DNA of 9,368 nucleotides. It comes from Nitrospinota bacterium. GTDB taxonomy: Bacteria > Nitrospinota_A > UBA7883 > JADGGD01. Where the stretch lies: assembly GCA_015229165.1 (NCBI GenBank), contig JADGCD010000042.1, positions 939 through 10,306 on the forward strand, written 5' to 3'. Positions 6,105 through 9,368 of this stretch are shown here, piece after piece. How positions within the stretch are numbered: position 1 is the stretch's first letter; every line of letters begins with the position of its first letter. Below the pieces are notes generated by a model. That model was not told the DNA's origin, searched no databases, and was given only the letters and a program-made list of their open reading frames with translations. A program made the position numbers and the translations under genes.

Positions 6105-6488
6105 ATGGCCGACAAGACGCTCGCCGATTGGACCCATGCCGTCGCCGGGTTCGCCGCCGACGGGGTGGAGGTGGTCCGGCTCAAGCTTCGGATCATCGGG
6201 TTCTCCAACAAGCTGACCGGGCTTTTCGCCCGGCTCGGGGAGGCGGCGTTCGAGGCGACCGAAACGGGGACGCCGTTGGTCGAACAGAATCAGGCCCGGC
6301 GGCTCATGGACGATATCCGGGAGGCCCGACGGGAGATCAAGGAAGCGGAGGAGGGAATCAGGGGGATTCGCGCCGCCCGCGCCGCAGAGGAGGCGGTTCC
6401 GTCTGTCGCGACCTCTTCCCCTACGCCCCCTGCCGCCGATGTTGATGCCACCGTCGCCGGCGACGCCGACGAACGCAAGGAAGGATAA
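6105..6488 (+). CDS. Small charged helical protein of unknown function
   Basis: A 127-residue protein that I do not recognise. There is no signal peptide and no membrane segment. Residues 1-95 look entirely helical: a mixed stretch with VEVVRLKLRI (21-30) and LTGLFARLGEAAFE (37-50), then a strongly charged, heptad-like segment at 60-92 (MDDIREARREIKEAEEGI region) that suggests a coiled coil. The last 30 or so residues are Ala/Pro/Asp-rich and probably disordered. The general pattern of a short helix, a 'fxxLGexafe' segment and a second charged helix is seen in various small coiled-coil proteins, but I would not assign a family on that basis. It starts 2 nt after the stop of the upstream membrane protein gene and has no clear Shine-Dalgarno, so translation is likely coupled. 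It ends 3 nt before the LapA-like gene. It is probably cytoplasmic and may bind one of its membrane neighbours; that is inference from position only. Confidence 0.8.
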   Translation: MADKTLADWTHAVAGFAADGVEVVRLKLRIIGFSNKLTGLFARLGEAAFEATETGTPLVEQNQARRLMDDIREARREIKEAEEGIRGIRAARAAEEAVPSVATSSPTPPAADVDATVAGDADERKEG

Positions 6489-6491
6489 CCG

Positions 6492-6887
6492 ATGGCGCCG
6501 AAAATCCTTTTGGGCCTGCTGATCATCTTCCTTGGCGTGACCTTCGCCGCCCAGAATCCCCAAGAGGTGACCGTCGGCTATTTCGTCGGACCCCGCTACA
6601 CGACCTACGTCTGGGTGGTGGCGGTGGTCTCGTTCGGACTGGGGGCGGCGGCCATGGCGCTGGCGTGGGGCGTCTCGGCGTTTCGCTCCGGTCGGGAGAA
6701 GGGACGCCTCCGCCGGAATGTGGCCAGGCTGGAAGAGGAATTGGCGGCGCTCAAGAAACGCCCCCTTCCCGACGAGCCGCCGGTCTACCCGGTGGCGGCC
6801 CTCCGGCAGCGACAGGCGCTCCCGCCGGTGGAGCGACCGAAGATGCTGGCCGACACGGGGAGCGGACCCGGCGCCGAAAAGCGTTGA
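6492..6887 (+). CDS. LapA-domain (DUF1049) inner-membrane protein
   Basis: A 131-residue protein with the layout of the LapA/YciS family: a first membrane helix (about 4-20), the short family-type linker AAQNPQEVTVGYFVG (19-33), a second membrane helix (about 38-63), then a basic, coiled-coil-like cytoplasmic segment (66-90) and a proline-rich, probably disordered tail to 131. In E. coli LapA is encoded beside LapB, which works with FtsH to control LpxC and hence lipopolysaccharide synthesis. Here the gene stands directly upstream of ftsH, which fits a related membrane role, but many bacteria carry DUF1049 proteins of unknown function and no lapB is in this window. Translation starts behind AGGAAGGA, 6 nt before the ATG and running up to the stop codon of the previous gene. 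The tail is longer than in the shortest family members. Confidence 0.82.
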   Translation: MAPKILLGLLIIFLGVTFAAQNPQEVTVGYFVGPRYTTYVWVVAVVSFGLGAAAMALAWGVSAFRSGREKGRLRRNVARLEEELAALKKRPLPDEPPVYPVAALRQRQALPPVERPKMLADTGSGPGAEKR

Positions 6888-6913
6888 GCCCCCTTCGTAC
6901 CGCGTGGTAGCCT
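6884..6913 (+). promoter_or_regulatory. Candidate ftsH promoter with extended -10
   Basis: TTGAGC (6884-6889, overlapping the stop codon of the LapA-like gene), an 18-nt spacer, then TAGCCT (6908-6913), preceded by TGG (6905-6907), which gives the extended -10 TGn. The -35 matches at 4 of 6 and the -10 at 3 of 6, so support is moderate. Initiation would fall near 6919-6920, on the ATG of a short open frame that runs up to ftsH. I found no clear heat-shock (sigma32-type) promoter in the gap. Confidence 0.4.
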
Positions 6914-6918
6914 GAACG

Positions 6919-7016
6919 ATGGTCGAAAAAACGAACGACGTTGCCGGACGGCGGATCGATTCCCCCGCCCGGTTGGAGTACACGGCGCCCCACCGGGGAG
7001 CGCAAGGAGGTAACCG

Positions 7017-7020
<4 letters not shown>
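6919..7020 (+). CDS. Possible 33-residue leader ORF ending on the ftsH start
   Basis: ATG (6919) to TGA (7018-7020) encodes 33 hydrophilic residues beginning MVEKTNDVAG and ending QGGNR. Its stop overlaps the ftsH start as TTGA. There is no Shine-Dalgarno; the candidate promoter would start transcription at its ATG, so it would be read as a leaderless frame. The amino-acid composition gives no family and no obvious regulatory codon run. An open frame of 34 codons is not rare in GC-rich DNA, so this may be chance. Confidence 0.25.
7004..7010 (+). promoter_or_regulatory. Strong Shine-Dalgarno fixing a TTG start for ftsH
   Basis: AAGGAGG, continuing as AAGGAGGTAACC, is close to a full complement of the 16S 3' end and lies 6 nt before TTG at 7017. 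The next codons give NQFYKNLALW, the usual FtsH N-terminus. No in-frame ATG lies near, so TTG is the start. Confidence 0.9.
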
Positions 7021-8945
<1,925 letters not shown>

Positions 8946-8958
8946 CCGACCGCTTCGC

Positions 8959-8992
8959 GGGGGGAGGCCGACCGGCCTCCCCCCCCTTTTTT
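8959..8992 (+). terminator. Intrinsic terminator after ftsH
   Basis: An 11-bp perfect stem, GGGGGGAGGCC (8959-8969) pairing with GGCCTCCCCCC (8974-8984) around a 4-nt loop, is followed by CC and six T (8987-8992). It begins 14 nt after the ftsH stop codon and probably ends the whole rightward unit. The uridine run is rightward only, so it does not serve the opposite strand. Confidence 0.92.
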
Positions 8993-9145
8993 GCGCCACC
9001 GCGCCCAACGATGTCCGTGTCGGGAAACATCGACGCAGGTTCCTTGTTTCCCCGTCGTCCGCAGGCCGTGTGGCCGCGCCTGCAAAGAAGGGGGGAACGG
9101 CCCGAAAAGGACGCCCCCTTCGCCTCGCCCGCGCGGGGCGTTCGG
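8993..9145. other. Intergenic region between ftsH terminator and surE promoter, with inverted repeats
   Basis: I see no gene here. Several inverted repeats are present: CGATGT (9009-9014) with ACATCG (9027-9032); GGGAAACA (9022-9029) with TGTTTCCC (9045-9052); GCAGGC with GCCTGC at about 9061-9083; GAAGGGGG (9087-9094) with CCCCCTTC (9114-9121); CGCCC (9126-9130) with GGGCG (9136-9140). The first two share bases 9027-9029, so only one can form at a time. No T-run follows any of them, which argues against simple terminators. The region could hold operators, a small RNA or only GC-rich chance pairing. Confidence 0.4.
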
Positions 9146-9154
9146 TGGTATCAT
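9146..9154 (+). promoter_or_regulatory. Candidate extended -10 for surE
   Basis: TGG TATCAT fits an extended -10 (TGn plus a hexamer matching TATAAT at 4 of 6 positions). No recognisable -35 lies 16-18 nt upstream, which is acceptable for extended -10 promoters. Initiation near 9161 would give a leader of about 24 nt to the surE ATG. Confidence 0.45.
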
Positions 9155-9184
9155 CTACCTCCCGCAATCCCTATGGAGCGTCCC

Positions 9185-9368
9185 ATGAGAATACTGGTGG
9201 CCAACGACGACGGCATCACCGCGCCCGGCATCGCCGCCCTGCGGGAGGCCCTCATGCCGCTCGGGACGGTGACCGTGGTGGCGCCCGAGACCGAGATGTC
9301 GGCGGTGGGTCACGCCATCACCCTCACCACCCCCTTGCGGGTCCGCCGCGTGGAGACGAGCGAGGGGG
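9185..9368 (+). CDS. surE: 5'-nucleotidase / survival protein SurE (partial, cut by window end)
   Basis: The first 61 codons are present, opening MRILVANDDGITAPGI, the SurE signature with the metal-binding NDDG at 7-10. It continues through VVAPETEMSAVGHAITL (about 32-48), the usual APxxxxSxxxxxIT active-site loop, and PLRV. SurE is a divalent-metal-dependent 5'-/3'-nucleotidase that acts on nucleoside monophosphates and is linked to stationary-phase and stress survival. The ATG at 9185 has GGAG 6 nt upstream (9175-9178). An in-frame ATG at 9173 lacks a Shine-Dalgarno and would add four residues before the family N-terminus, so I did not use it. It has its own candidate extended -10 and lies behind the ftsH terminator, so it begins a separate transcription unit. 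The C-terminal three-quarters are outside the window. Confidence 0.95.
   Translation, partial: MRILVANDDGITAPGIAALREALMPLGTVTVVAPETEMSAVGHAITLTTPLRVRRVETSEG

Noticed and set aside
6968..6997. CCCGGT/ACCGGG inverted repeat before ftsH as an operator or attenuator
   Set aside because: Only 6 bp with an 18-nt loop in GC-rich DNA, with no T-run and no overlap with the Shine-Dalgarno; chance is the simpler reading.
9173..9184. Alternative surE start at an in-frame ATG
   Set aside because: No Shine-Dalgarno before it, and the sequence from it to the next ATG contains the Shine-Dalgarno that fits the start at 9185.

Overview
This window is GC-rich (about two-thirds G+C by eye), densely coded bacterial chromosome. 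Every clear gene family is housekeeping or signalling, and I see no transposase, phage gene, CRISPR array, tRNA or rRNA. A GAF/HD-GYP sensor, an FtsH with a 'MNQFYKNLALWL'-type N-terminus, a LapA-domain protein and SurE point to a Gram-negative bacterium, perhaps Deltaproteobacteria-like (Desulfobacterota) or a related phylum. That placement is an inference from general resemblance; the sequence alone does not fix it.

Layout. The left half (9-4811) is transcribed leftwards. folD (one-carbon metabolism), xseA and xseB (the two subunits of exonuclease VII) and ispA (prenyl diphosphate synthase) are packed with gaps of 4, 27 and 9 nt and probably form one operon. After an 86-nt gap, with a candidate promoter of its own, comes a GAF + HD-GYP protein that is probably a cyclic-di-GMP phosphodiesterase. 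The 133-nt gap at 4812-4944 holds two well-formed sigma70-type promoters facing opposite ways, whose -10 hexamers overlap by five bases.

The right half (4945-9368) is transcribed rightwards. A three-gene cluster comes first: an unrecognised single-pass membrane protein with a coiled-coil-like stretch and a Pro/Ala-rich tail carrying four PK-x-x-VAP repeats, a small charged helical protein of unknown function, and a LapA-domain (DUF1049) double-pass membrane protein. Next is ftsH, the membrane AAA+ zinc protease, with a TTG start behind a near-perfect Shine-Dalgarno sequence and a strong intrinsic terminator. A 239-nt intergenic region with several inverted repeats leads to surE, which is cut by the window end.

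How the genes fit together. The folD-xse-ispA group resembles common bacterial arrangements in which xseB and ispA adjoin. The cluster before ftsH is the least understood part: two membrane proteins and one soluble helical protein sit directly upstream of a membrane protease, and one belongs to the LapA family, whose E. coli member is encoded beside LapB, a partner of FtsH in LpxC turnover. Points most worth a second look are the 12-G tract inside a catalytic motif of xseA, the overlapping divergent promoters, a possible leaderless 33-codon ORF whose stop overlaps the ftsH start, and competing inverted repeats upstream of surE.
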